DNA of 64,000 bases from positions 1 through 64,000 of the forward strand of contig NZ_NFJD01000003.1 in assembly GCF_002159705.1 (NCBI RefSeq). The letters are read 5' to 3'. How positions within the stretch are numbered: position 1 is the stretch's first letter; every line of letters starts with the position of its first letter. Positions 9,310-17,670 of this stretch are shown piece after piece. The notes under the pieces are model-generated. The model saw only the letters and a program-made list of their open reading frames with translations, was not told where the DNA came from and did not search any database. The position numbers were made by a program, and so were the translations under genes. This stretch comes from Elusimicrobium sp. An273. Its GTDB lineage: Bacteria > Elusimicrobiota > Elusimicrobia > Elusimicrobiales > Elusimicrobiaceae.

Positions 9310-9774
9310 ATGAAAAAACTATGGTTGCTTTTTACCGCCGCCGTCTTGCTGACGGCCTGCGCCTCGGTAGACGAAACGGAAAATTTGGCCAACTGCAAAT
9401 TCGCTCTTAGAAGCGTGGAACTGACTAATTACAATTTAACCTCGTTTGATTTTGACGTGATTATCGCCATTACCAATATGAACCGCAAACAAGCGGCCTC
9501 GTTAAAACGCTTTGAGGGGGAATTGACCGTAAACGAAGACAAAATGGCCGACGTAACGCTTGATGAAATGAAAATAGAACCCAACGCTACCAAAAACGCC
9601 AAGGCCCAACTGAATGTGCCGATGACGGCTTTTAACAGCAAGCTGCTGGGGCTTATCAGCATGGGCAGCGCCACGCTGGACTATCATTTGACGGGTACCA
9701 TGTATTTTGAAGGGCCGTTGGGAACGGAAATCCCCGTACCGGTGGACATTGGCCGCATGGGTAGTTACAACTAA
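9310..9774 (+). CDS. LEA-like (LEA_2/WHy) lipoprotein
   Basis: I place the start at the ATG at 9310, after GGGAGG at 9300-9305, and not at the in-frame TTG at 9298. This gives 154 residues. The lipobox LLTAC places the lipidated Cys at residue 17. The rest resembles a LEA type 2 / WHy beta-sandwich: an even distribution of short beta strands with DFDVIIAITNMNRKQAASLKRFEGEL, as in bacterial LEA_2 lipoproteins. The family is linked with envelope stress and desiccation proteins; the actual role is unknown. It converges with feoB through a shared terminator. Confidence 0.75.
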   Translation: MKKLWLLFTAAVLLTACASVDETENLANCKFALRSVELTNYNLTSFDFDVIIAITNMNRKQAASLKRFEGELTVNEDKMADVTLDEMKIEPNATKNAKAQLNVPMTAFNSKLLGLISMGSATLDYHLTGTMYFEGPLGTEIPVPVDIGRMGSYN

Positions 9775-9785
9775 TTTGTACACAC

Positions 9786-9821
9786 AAAAACGCCCCGGTT
9801 TTAAAGCCGGGGCGTTTTTTT
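9786..9821. terminator. bidirectional terminator
   Basis: CGCCCCGG (9791-9798) pairs with CCGGGGCG (9807-9814), flanked by an A-run on the left and a T-run on the right. It can therefore end both the LEA-like gene (plus) and feoB (minus). Confidence 0.9.
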
Positions 9822-9833
9822 ATCGGATAAACG

Positions 9834-11774
9834 TTACCCTAAAATCATCCGCAGGACAAACGCCGTTGCAAACGCCAGCGAGAGCGTCAGCGCAATCACT
9901 TTAAGCGTGTCCTTCCAGCCGCTTTCGCGCAGCATCACAAAGAACGTGGCAATACACGGCAGATACATCGCCATAAATACGCACGCCACCACCAGCTCCG
10001 CAGGCGGCAGATTAAACGGCTCCAGCAGGGCAATGGAAATATCTTTGCGCAAAAAACCCAAAATCAGCAGCGGCGTCGTTTCCGCCGGCAGCCCCAGCAC
10101 AAACTCCACCGGATAGCGGGCGATTTTGGCAATCCAATCGGTTAATCCGGAGAATTGCATCAAATCCACAAACAGCACGCCAAACAAAATAAGCGGCAGC
10201 GCATCAAAAAGGTATTCCCGCATCCGAATCCACAACTTCCGCAGCAGCGGGCGGAGTTGCGGAATTTGCCAGGAAGGGATTTCCATAAACAGCTCCGGCG
10301 TTTCGCCTTTCATCAGTTTATTAAGCACCGTCCCGGCCAAAATGCCGTTAATAAACAGCGCAAAAAACACAATGAGCATATACTTCAGCCCGTACGGCGA
10401 AAGAATGGAAATAATCATTGCCGTCTGCGAGATACACGGCGCCAGCACCAAAATAAGCGCCAACGCAATAATCCGCTCCCGGCGGGTTTCCAAAATGCGA
10501 ATGCCCATTACCGCCGGCACTTTGCACCCAAAGCCCAGCATAATCGGCAGTGATCCGTAGCCGTGCAGCCCGATTTTGTGGAGCAGACTGTCCAGCAATA
10601 CCGCCAACCGCGGCAGGTAGCCCAAATCGCCCAAAAAGCCCAGCAACGCATAAAAGGCCAACACGTAAGACATCACTTCAATCAAGGCAATATGCAGTCC
10701 CTCGGTCAGGATGCCAAAGTATTTTACGCCGTCGCCCATCAGCAGCATGCCCAGCGTATTGTCTTTAATGGGGGCCAACAGGTGCTGCAGGAAAGGAATA
10801 TAGTAATTTTCATACAGCGGGTCTAGCAGGGCAATCAAGTTCTCGCCCACAAAACGCACCAAAAAGAACGACAGTACCAACACCGCCAATGCAATCGGCA
10901 GGCCGGTTGCGGGCGTAGTCGCCCAGCCCTGCAGCTTTTCCCAAAAAGTGGCGTGTTTGTGTTTGACCGTCTGCACTTTGTGGATAATATGCCCGATGGC
11001 GTGCCATTTGCCTTCCGGGGTAGGGGGAACCATCAGCGGGCTTTCCGGCATTTTATGCGAAGCAATGCGCGAAGCCTGAAAAGCAAGTTCCTTTAACCCT
11101 TCGCCCGTGGTGGCTACCGCCGCAATAACCGGAATGCCCAACAGCTTTTCCAGTTGTTTGACGTCAATTTGAATCCCTTTTCGCTGGGCTTCGTCAAATT
11201 TATTAAGCAGCAAAATAACCGGTTTTTTAAGCTGCATAATTTCCAGCAAAAAGTACAAATTGCGTTCCAGGTGGGAAGCATCCGCCACGCACACGATAAA
11301 ATCGTATTCCAGCTCTTTAAATAAATTATGTTTGCGCCCTTCAATCACCCACTCTTCTTCCAAGCGGTAGAGGCCGGGGATGTCTATAATTTCATACGGT
11401 TCGCCGCCAAATTGGGTTTGCCCGTAGTTCAGGCCCACCGTCGTACCGGGAAAATTGGAGGAAATGATGCCGATCCCCGTTAAACGCGAGAAGATCAGGC
11501 TCTTTCCCACATTGGGGTTTCCGGCCAGCAGAAAGGTGTTTTTTTTGGCGTCCACCAAAATTTTCTTGGCGGTTTCGCGTCCGATGGCCACTTCCGTGCC
11601 GGATACGCTTACCACCACTGGGCTGGAGCCGGGTTTGCGGGTAACAAACTGCCCGTGGACGAGCCCCATGGCAGCCAGCTTGGCGGCCATTTTGGAGTCC
11701 GTCTGGATTTCTTTAATCTGGGCCGTTTGGCCCGGTTTTACCTGATAGAGGGAACGGGAATTTTCTTTTTCCAT
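9834..11774 (-). CDS. feoB: FeoA-FeoB fusion, ferrous iron transporter
   Basis: Residues 1-75 form a FeoA-type SH3-like domain (LAAMGLVHG, VAIGRETAKKILV). The FeoB G domain follows with P-loop GNPNVGKS at 85-92, G2 FPGTTV at 108-113, G3 DIPG at 131-134 and a G4 NKFD. The membrane part carries the Gate motifs, including GFGCKVPAVMGIR and a later APCISQTAM. FeoB imports Fe2+ through the inner membrane and is important in anaerobes. At 646 residues including FeoA it is shorter than E. coli FeoB, and no separate feoA or feoC is present. The gene is monocistronic. Confidence 0.93.
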   Translation of the reverse strand: MEKENSRSLYQVKPGQTAQIKEIQTDSKMAAKLAAMGLVHGQFVTRKPGSSPVVVSVSGTEVAIGRETAKKILVDAKKNTFLLAGNPNVGKSLIFSRLTGIGIISSNFPGTTVGLNYGQTQFGGEPYEIIDIPGLYRLEEEWVIEGRKHNLFKELEYDFIVCVADASHLERNLYFLLEIMQLKKPVILLLNKFDEAQRKGIQIDVKQLEKLLGIPVIAAVATTGEGLKELAFQASRIASHKMPESPLMVPPTPEGKWHAIGHIIHKVQTVKHKHATFWEKLQGWATTPATGLPIALAVLVLSFFLVRFVGENLIALLDPLYENYYIPFLQHLLAPIKDNTLGMLLMGDGVKYFGILTEGLHIALIEVMSYVLAFYALLGFLGDLGYLPRLAVLLDSLLHKIGLHGYGSLPIMLGFGCKVPAVMGIRILETRRERIIALALILVLAPCISQTAMIISILSPYGLKYMLIVFFALFINGILAGTVLNKLMKGETPELFMEIPSWQIPQLRPLLRKLWIRMREYLFDALPLILFGVLFVDLMQFSGLTDWIAKIARYPVEFVLGLPAETTPLLILGFLRKDISIALLEPFNLPPAELVVACVFMAMYLPCIATFFVMLRESGWKDTLKVIALTLSLAFATAFVLRMILG

Positions 11775-11882
11775 AAAAGTTAGTTTTTCCTTACTTTAAT
11801 ATTTTACCACAACCCGCTCTTCTTTACAAGGGGAAAGGCCCGACGGGAAAATCCCGTTGCGGCGCGGAAAAATTATTTTTTG

Positions 11883-11888
11883 TATAAT
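11883..11888 (+). promoter_or_regulatory. -10 box of ferredoxin gene
   Basis: A TATAAT hexamer lies 40 nt before the ferredoxin ATG. The best -35 candidate, TTGCGG at 11857-11862, has a long 20-bp spacer, so the promoter assignment rests mainly on the -10. Confidence 0.45.
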
Positions 11889-11928
11889 TTTTAGGTACCA
11901 ATTTTTACCAAACAGGAGATCTCAAATT

Positions 11929-12099
11929 ATGGCTTATAAAGTAAACCCGGACGTCTGCATTAACTGCGGTGCTTGCGAATCCGCCTGCCCCGTTACCGCC
12001 ATCAGCGAAGTTGAAGGCAAAAGAAAAATTGACGAAACCAAATGCATTGAATGCGGCGCCTGCGCCGGCACCTGCCCGGTCAGCGCGATTGCTCTGTAA
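11929..12099 (+). CDS. 2x[4Fe-4S] ferredoxin
   Basis: This 56-residue protein starts at MAYKV (ATG 11929), with AGGAG at 11914-11918 ten nt upstream; longer in-frame openings lack a ribosome site. Two clostridial-type cluster motifs are complete: CINCGACESACP and CIECGACAGTCP, each CxxCxxCxxxCP. Such proteins carry low-potential electrons for pyruvate:ferredoxin oxidoreductase, hydrogenases or Rnf in the cytoplasm of anaerobes. It stands alone between feoB and a strong terminator. Confidence 0.93.
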   Translation: MAYKVNPDVCINCGACESACPVTAISEVEGKRKIDETKCIECGACAGTCPVSAIAL

Positions 12100-12122
12100 G
12101 CAAATTGCATGGGTTTAAATTT

Positions 12123-12149
12123 AAACCGCCCTTTACCGGGCGGTTTTTT
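12123..12149 (+). terminator. intrinsic terminator of ferredoxin gene
   Basis: ACCGCCC (12125-12131) and GGGCGGT (12138-12144) form the stem, with TTTACC as loop and a T-run after it. Confidence 0.9.
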
Positions 12150-12186
12150 ATTCTCAACGCACAACCCCGCCCCGCAATTTGCCCAT

Positions 12187-12291
12187 AAAAAAGAGCCGGG
12201 GGATGTGCCCGGCTCTTTGTTCAGAACCGTTCGGGGGGTAAATCGAAAGGTTCTGGGGGATAAAAGGGATGTTTCTGCAATAGAAACTCTA
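12187..12291 (-). ncRNA. predicted C-rich small regulatory RNA
   Basis: The minus strand of this intergenic region has all the parts of a stand-alone sRNA of about 105 nt. Three stem-loops follow one another: GTTTCT/AGAAAC (12271-12287), CAGAACC/GGTTCTG (12222-12255, with a large loop holding CCCCCCGAA), and an 11-bp terminator stem AAAGAGCCGGG/CCCGGCTCTTT (12190-12218) ending in T6. Unpaired C-runs (ATCCC, TATCCCCC, TACCCCCC and the terminator loop) look like the anti-Shine-Dalgarno seeds of trans-acting sRNAs. No good open frame lies inside. Bases 12214-12237 can pair with the aaxC ribosome-binding region (see 31877-31900). The prediction is sequence-based only. Confidence 0.65.
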
Positions 12292-12297
12292 TAATTT

Positions 12298-12326
12298 ATC
12301 ATACAACCTAGCCGAAGAAAATGCAA
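12298..12326 (-). promoter_or_regulatory. sigma70-type promoter of the predicted sRNA
   Basis: On the minus strand TTGCAT (12326-12321) and TATGAT (12303-12298) are separated by exactly 17 bp, and the predicted start falls near 12291, just before the first hairpin. Confidence 0.6.
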
Positions 12327-12435
12327 GCTTTTATATCGAAAAATTAAGGTTTATTTTTTTATAATCTTTTTGCATTAGTTCGTTTTTAATTCAATAAAAT
12401 GAAAAAAATTTTAAAAACTTTTCTTCCTTATTGGT

Positions 12436-12441
12436 TATAAT
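12436..12441 (+). promoter_or_regulatory. -10 box of ankyrin gene
   Basis: TATAAT lies 25 nt before the ATG at 12466, with the ribosome site GGAGGGAG following it. The upstream AT-rich stretch (12330-12430) has no clear -35. Together with the sRNA on the opposite strand, this accounts for the 12100-12465 gap. Confidence 0.5.
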
Positions 12442-12465
12442 ATAGTAACTGGAGGGAGAAACCAC

Positions 12466-14187
12466 ATGAAAAAAATAGGATTCGTTTTTGTTTTTGCATT
12501 AGCCGCCCTTCCGCTCTGCGCCCAAACCGCGCAGAACACGAACGACAGCTATACAGGGTATGAAGGCTTGGTATTGGGTGAGCGCACCCCGCGCTCCGCT
12601 ACGGATACCATTGCCGACCAGGCGACGCAAGTGCCGGGGGACATTTACCGCGGAACCTTGTTCGGCGCCGAACAGAAAAAGTACGAAGGGGATACGCTGG
12701 GCAACCGCCCGAGGCCGACGACGAAGTTTGTATACGACACGTCTTTGGTGCGCGCCATTAAAATCAGCGATGCAGACCGCGTGCGCACGTTGATGTATGC
12801 CAATGTGGACGTAAACGAAAAGAACTACGCCGGCATTACCCCGCTGACCATTGCCGCCGAAAAAGGCAATATGGAAATTATTAAAATGCTGGTGGAGGAC
12901 GGCAATGCGTTGGTAAATGAAGCCTCCAGCTACGGGGTAACCCCGCTGATTGCCGCGGCCGCCGCCGGAAATGACGAAGCGGTAGCTTACCTGGTGGAGC
13001 AAGGGGCCAACGTCAGCGCGAAAGACGATTGGGGCAAAACGGCTTTGATTTACGCCGCCACTTTGGATAACCCCAAACTGGTTTCCAGTGTCATTAAATT
13101 GGATAAAACGGCTGTCAATTTGCCGGATAATTTAGGCAATACCGCTTTGATTTATGCGGCGCAAAAAGGCTTGCTAGACAATATGAAAATTCTGCTTGCC
13201 AACGGCGCCAACGCCAATTACCGCAACCCGGCTACCGGCATATCGGCCATTTCCGCCGCCGCGGCTGAAGGCAACAGTGCGGCCATCCGCATGTTGGTGC
13301 GGACGGGGAAAGCGGACGTAAATATCTCCGACTTATCCGGGCGGACGCCTATCTTCTACGCCGTAGAACAAAATCAGGAAGACGCCCTGCGCACGCTGCT
13401 TTCGTTGGGAGCGGACGTAAACGCCCAGGATAACAATGGCGTGTCCGTGTTAATGCGCGCCTCGGCCAAGAACCGCCAGGACTGCGTAAACATTTTGCTG
13501 CGCCAAAAAGGCATTAACCCCAACTTGAAGGATTTTCAAGACCGCACCGCCCTGATCTACAGCGTATACGCCGATGAGCTGGCCCCGACGCAGGCGCTTT
13601 TAAAAGCGGGTGCGGATTTAAATGTGCGTGACAGTTCGCAAAATACGCCTTTGATGAGCGCCATCAAAGCCAAAAATGACCGCGCCGCGCTGTTCTTTAT
13701 CCAGCAGGGAGCGGAATTAACGGCCGTCAACTCCTCGGGCGAAAACGCCTTTATGCTGACGGAAGAATACCTGCCCAATTCCATGACGGCCAACGTGCTG
13801 AAAGTGAAAAAAGCGGAATCGTATCAGGACGCCCTGCAGCTGCAAGCCCAAAAATTGGCCGAAGTACGCACGCTGGAGCAGCAGCTGGCGCAAGAAGAAG
13901 CCCGCGTGAAAGAATTGCAGGAACAGCAAGCCGCCAAAGCCCAGCAGGAAGCGCAAGCCAAAGAAGCGGCCCTGCGCGCCAAACTGGAAGCGGAATACCA
14001 AGAAAAAGCGGCCCAGGCCATGCAGAACGACCCGGAACTCATCCGCCTGCAGCAACAGCTGGACGCTGCCAAAGCCCAACGCCAAGCGGCTATGCAGGAA
14101 GAAATTGACCGCAAGGTGGAAGAACAGCTTAACAAAACGGACGCACCGGCCCCTTCCGTCTTAACGGAAAACGCGCCTGCCAAATAA
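12466..14187 (+). CDS. secreted ankyrin-repeat protein with C-terminal coiled coil
   Basis: The protein has 573 residues. A signal peptide (residues 1-19, cleaved after an LCA motif) is followed by about nine ankyrin repeats from residue 115 to 420, recognisable by TPLTIAAEKGN, TPLIAAAAAGND, TALIYAATLDN, TALIYAAQKG, TPIFYAVEQNQ and TPLMSAIKAKND at 33-35-residue spacing. Residues 450-555 are a Gln/Ala/Glu-rich coiled coil (QQLAQEEARVKELQEQQAA). Ankyrin repeats bind proteins; here that would happen in the periplasm or outside the cell. It is flanked by its own promoter and a terminator, so it is monocistronic. The partner is unknown. Confidence 0.88.
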   Translation: MKKIGFVFVFALAALPLCAQTAQNTNDSYTGYEGLVLGERTPRSATDTIADQATQVPGDIYRGTLFGAEQKKYEGDTLGNRPRPTTKFVYDTSLVRAIKISDADRVRTLMYANVDVNEKNYAGITPLTIAAEKGNMEIIKMLVEDGNALVNEASSYGVTPLIAAAAAGNDEAVAYLVEQGANVSAKDDWGKTALIYAATLDNPKLVSSVIKLDKTAVNLPDNLGNTALIYAAQKGLLDNMKILLANGANANYRNPATGISAISAAAAEGNSAAIRMLVRTGKADVNISDLSGRTPIFYAVEQNQEDALRTLLSLGADVNAQDNNGVSVLMRASAKNRQDCVNILLRQKGINPNLKDFQDRTALIYSVYADELAPTQALLKAGADLNVRDSSQNTPLMSAIKAKNDRAALFFIQQGAELTAVNSSGENAFMLTEEYLPNSMTANVLKVKKAESYQDALQLQAQKLAEVRTLEQQLAQEEARVKELQEQQAAKAQQEAQAKEAALRAKLEAEYQEKAAQAMQNDPELIRLQQQLDAAKAQRQAAMQEEIDRKVEEQLNKTDAPAPSVLTENAPAK

Positions 14188-14211
14188 TAAACCACCGTAT
14201 TTTTACACTGC

Positions 14212-14244
14212 AAAAAACACCCGCCCGAAAAGGGCGGGTGTTTT
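14212..14244. terminator. bidirectional terminator
   Basis: The stem AAACACCCGCCC / GGGCGGGTGTTT surrounds a GAAAA loop, with A- and T-runs on either side. It serves the ankyrin gene and the converging FGGY kinase operon. Confidence 0.9.
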
Positions 14245-14260
14245 ATATTTCGCCAAAAGC

Positions 14261-15721
14261 TTAGCGGGCCGGATTTTTTTTGCACCAATCCGCAAAAGCA
14301 TTCCATTTTCGGTACAAGGCACCCGATTCCGCCGAAGAAACAGCCGGATATATTTTTTCATCCGTTTTCGGCCGCCACGCGCGGGTATCCACCCCGCTTC
14401 CGGCCGCCGCCAGCCGCGCCGCCCCCAACACCGTGCTTTCGGCTTCCTGCAAGGGGGTTATTTCCTTTTGGAGCAAATCCGCCTGCTGCTGCAGCAGCCA
14501 TTGCACTTGCGAAAGACCGCCCGAAGCCTTTAGCGGAGAGAGAATTTTAAATCCGTTTTTTTGCACGTAAGCCGCAATATCCGTCATCAAAAAAGCAATG
14601 GAACGCACGGCGCCCGCCACCCAATCGGCTTTGCGGGTGCGGGGGGATAAACCCGCCGCCACCGGCGAGAGGGCAAAATCCCAATACGGGGCGCCCAAAC
14701 CGCCTAACGCCGGGAAAAACCAGACGGGATTGCGGGCCGTTTGGCACAAAGCCTCCGTTTCCGGGGCGTCAAACGCAATGCCTTGGGCCTGCAGCCACTG
14801 CAGCACGCTTCCCGCCGCATTGACCGGGCCTTCCAATAAAAATGAAGCCTTTCCGTCCGCAGGCGAAGCGGAGACGGACGTCAGCATTCCGGGCAGCAAC
14901 ACCGGCTTTTGCACGCCCGTATTGTACAGGAAAAACGCTCCCGTTCCATAATTGATGCAGGCTTGTTCGGGGCTGATATCCATAAACGCCACCGAGGCCT
15001 GCTGGTCGCCCATACAGGCGCGGATGGGAATGGAAACCCCTTTGTACGCATACGCGCCGTAATCGCCTACGCTGGGTTTTAACTGCGGCAAAATTTCGCG
15101 CGGCACGGAAAACGCCCGGCACAATTTGTCGCTCCAGTTTTGCGTGTGCAAATCCCACAGCAACATCCGCTGGGCCAGCGTAGCATCCGCCGCAAATGTT
15201 TTACCATTCGTCAGGTGCCAAATCAAATACGAAGCCACCGGCGCGGCCGCCAGCGTGCCGGCTTGCGCCGCTTGGCGGACGGCCGGTATATTTTGCAGGC
15301 ACCATGTAATTTTAGGAGCCGAAAAATAGGGCGTTTTATATAGCCCCGTCAGGGTGTGAACTTCTTCTTGCGAAATTTCCGCCCGTTGTGCCTGGGCGTA
15401 GGCGCGGCCGTCCTCCCACGTCAGCACGGGGGCCAGCGGACGGGCCGTTTTTTTGTCCCATAATACGACGGTGGAGCGTTGGCACGTAACCGCCAGCGCC
15501 AGCACCCGCTGCGGGCCGATGTCATCCAACAAATCGTCCAATACCCGCTTTTGGGTTTGCAGCAGGGTATCGACTTCGTATTCGGAAAGGCCTTCCTGCG
15601 GGCGTGCGGGAGCCAGCGCCGCACTGCGCTGGGCCTGCACGGTGCCTTCCGGCCCCACGGCAAATGCACGCACGCCGGAGGTTCCCAAATCAATCGCCAC
15701 GATAAAGCGTTTATTTTCCAT
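14261..15721 (-). CDS. FGGY-family carbohydrate kinase
   Basis: The protein has 486 residues, typical of xylulokinase/glycerol kinase relatives. It starts with the phosphate-1 motif AIDLGTSGVRAFAV and carries LTWEDGRA, where related kinases have the sugar-contact WxDxR segment, plus GDQQASVAF and GLGAPYWD further on. The substrate (glycerol, pentulose or other) cannot be fixed from sequence. Its ATG lies inside the last codons of the upstream LTA-synthase-like gene (11-nt overlap), so the two are translationally coupled. Glycerol-phosphate supply to that enzyme is a possible link, but only an inference. Confidence 0.82.
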   Translation of the reverse strand: MENKRFIVAIDLGTSGVRAFAVGPEGTVQAQRSAALAPARPQEGLSEYEVDTLLQTQKRVLDDLLDDIGPQRVLALAVTCQRSTVVLWDKKTARPLAPVLTWEDGRAYAQAQRAEISQEEVHTLTGLYKTPYFSAPKITWCLQNIPAVRQAAQAGTLAAAPVASYLIWHLTNGKTFAADATLAQRMLLWDLHTQNWSDKLCRAFSVPREILPQLKPSVGDYGAYAYKGVSIPIRACMGDQQASVAFMDISPEQACINYGTGAFFLYNTGVQKPVLLPGMLTSVSASPADGKASFLLEGPVNAAGSVLQWLQAQGIAFDAPETEALCQTARNPVWFFPALGGLGAPYWDFALSPVAAGLSPRTRKADWVAGAVRSIAFLMTDIAAYVQKNGFKILSPLKASGGLSQVQWLLQQQADLLQKEITPLQEAESTVLGAARLAAAGSGVDTRAWRPKTDEKIYPAVSSAESGALYRKWNAFADWCKKNPAR

Positions 15722-17669
15722 TTTGCTGTGTTTCCTTTACGGCCGCCGCGTCAAACGCCGGATTGTACCAGCGGTTTTCTGTAAGCAATGTTTGCGCCGT
15801 TTTATCCAGTGCAAGCAGCGTTTCTTCGGCTTGCTGTTCATCAAACCCGGGCGTGTACGCCTGGGACGATAAAATCTTCCCGCCGCCGTGGCGGATTTCG
15901 CCTTGCGGGGTAACCAACCCGATATTCACGCCCTCCGACACCAACGCTACCCGTTTGTCCGCGTCCGTTTCGTCCAGCATATCCCGCCCAAACGCCGTAT
16001 AGGCCGGCGTCAGCCCCGTCAGGCGGTAAATGGTGGGGATCAGATCCGTCTGCGACACGATGTAATCAATCTGGCGCGGTTTTAAAATGTTCGGGGCATA
16101 AATGACCATAGGAATCCGAAAATGATTTTTAAGGGAATCATCCGCCGGGCCGCCGGAAGTATGATCCGCCACAAAGACAAAAATGGTATCGTCAAACCAA
16201 CCGTCCTGCCGCGCGCGTTTAAGCAGTTCCCCGATAGACCAGTCCGCAAACGAAAGCGTATTTAAAAAGCCGTGCTCCCACGTATCATAGGGATATTTGT
16301 CAAACTGCGGCAAGGTGGACGTAAACGGCTCGTGGGTGATGCCGGTAAACAGCATGCCCATAAAATTTTTCTGCTTGCGGTTTTTTATTTTATCGGCGGC
16401 AAACATCATGGCGTCGTAATCGTATCCGAACGGCGCTTTTTCTTGGTAGGCAAGCAGTTGGGGCATATCTTCCCAGCCGTAGCTTTCCTGCGCGCCTAAA
16501 TACGAAGCCAGCGCACACAACCGGTAGGAACTGCGGCGGGAGGTTTGGGCAAAAAACGTGTAATAACCCATATTGGAAAAATGCTTGGGCATGGGGGAAA
16601 GAGCCGCCAGTTCCAGCCCGTAGCCAAACATCGGCAGGCCCGGCACCCAAGGCAGGCCGGCAAAAACGGCGGCAAAGCCGAAAATACTGCGCTGTCCCAC
16701 CGCATAGGCATTGGTAAAGGTTACGCCGTCTGTAAGAATTTGGTCAAACACCGGCGTGGCCCCAAAATGATTGCCGGACAAACCGTCCACATAATACGGA
16801 TGCCACCCTTCCAGCAAAACAATCAGGATGTTGTAGTGCTGGTGGTCTTGCTCATCCGTATGGCGGCGCATCAGCGGATAGGCGGGATCCGGCAGTTCTT
16901 CATCGGGAGAGATAAAAAGTTTTTGCGTCGTTTTTACCGCCTGTTCAACCGGGTAGGGGTTGACCACGTCAAGCGTGCCTTTTCGGCCCACTTGATAGGC
17001 CGTAAACGCTCCGTTTAAAATAAGCGCCGACCCGGCCGGCGAATCGGTGTAGTTGTACACGTCCGCCACGCCAAGCGATTTACCGCCGCCCAAATGGCCG
17101 CGGATGCCCAACACGCACAAAGCAATCAGCAAAAGCAAAAACCCCGCATTTTTGGCAATTCCCCATTGGCGGGGGGCGTAATACTTGTCCGTCAGGCGGC
17201 TGATGCCCCACACGGCAAACGCCAGCAGGCCCAACAAAAGCACCAACGGCAGCCACGTTTGCGTAAAGATATACGAAATAATAAAGCCCCAATCGTTGGA
17301 AAGCTGGATGATTTCTTCGGCGATGTGCCGGTTTACCTTCGGGAAATAAATTAAATCGCCGATTAAAAACCCGGCCAGAAAAATCCACTGCACCACCAGC
17401 ACAGAGGCCCATATTTTTACCCAGCGGGGGGATTTAACCGGCCAGTTTAAAAGAAAAACAACCGGCCCCACAAACAGGGCAATTATAGAAAGATCAAACC
17501 GGGCGCCGTTTAAAAAAGCGGAAAAAATTTCTCCGCCGCCAAGCGCCGAAAAGAAATCCCGGTTCAACAGCAACAGCGCCAGCCGCGCCGCCATAAACAG
17601 CAACAGAAAAGCAACTACACTGCACACAGAAAGTTTTACGCGAAAGTCTTGTTTTTTAGCTGCCATCAT
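15711..17669 (-). CDS. LTA synthase/sulfatase-family membrane phosphoglycerol transferase
   Basis: I take the ATG at 17669, one nt after the upstream stop, giving 652 residues. Four or five N-terminal transmembrane helices (to about residue 190) precede an extracytoplasmic alkaline-phosphatase-fold domain: VLLEGWHPYYVDGLSG, the presumed nucleophile region AVGQRSIFGFAAVFAGLP, and the late metal motif FVFVADHTSGGPADD. Related enzymes (LtaS, OpgB) move glycerol phosphate from phosphatidylglycerol to glycans. The usual Thr nucleophile seems to be Ser here. In a diderm an OpgB-like or lipid-headgroup role is more likely than lipoteichoic acid. It is the middle gene of a three-gene operon. Confidence 0.82.
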   Translation of the reverse strand: MMAAKKQDFRVKLSVCSVVAFLLLFMAARLALLLLNRDFFSALGGGEIFSAFLNGARFDLSIIALFVGPVVFLLNWPVKSPRWVKIWASVLVVQWIFLAGFLIGDLIYFPKVNRHIAEEIIQLSNDWGFIISYIFTQTWLPLVLLLGLLAFAVWGISRLTDKYYAPRQWGIAKNAGFLLLLIALCVLGIRGHLGGGKSLGVADVYNYTDSPAGSALILNGAFTAYQVGRKGTLDVVNPYPVEQAVKTTQKLFISPDEELPDPAYPLMRRHTDEQDHQHYNILIVLLEGWHPYYVDGLSGNHFGATPVFDQILTDGVTFTNAYAVGQRSIFGFAAVFAGLPWVPGLPMFGYGLELAALSPMPKHFSNMGYYTFFAQTSRRSSYRLCALASYLGAQESYGWEDMPQLLAYQEKAPFGYDYDAMMFAADKIKNRKQKNFMGMLFTGITHEPFTSTLPQFDKYPYDTWEHGFLNTLSFADWSIGELLKRARQDGWFDDTIFVFVADHTSGGPADDSLKNHFRIPMVIYAPNILKPRQIDYIVSQTDLIPTIYRLTGLTPAYTAFGRDMLDETDADKRVALVSEGVNIGLVTPQGEIRHGGGKILSSQAYTPGFDEQQAEETLLALDKTAQTLLTENRWYNPAFDAAAVKETQQNGK

Positions 17670-17670
17670 G

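Noticed and set aside
11857..11928. N-terminal extension of the ferredoxin
   Set aside because: It would run through the -10 box; the ribosome site AGGAG at 11914-11918 fits the ATG at 11929 and gives a standard 56-residue ferredoxin.
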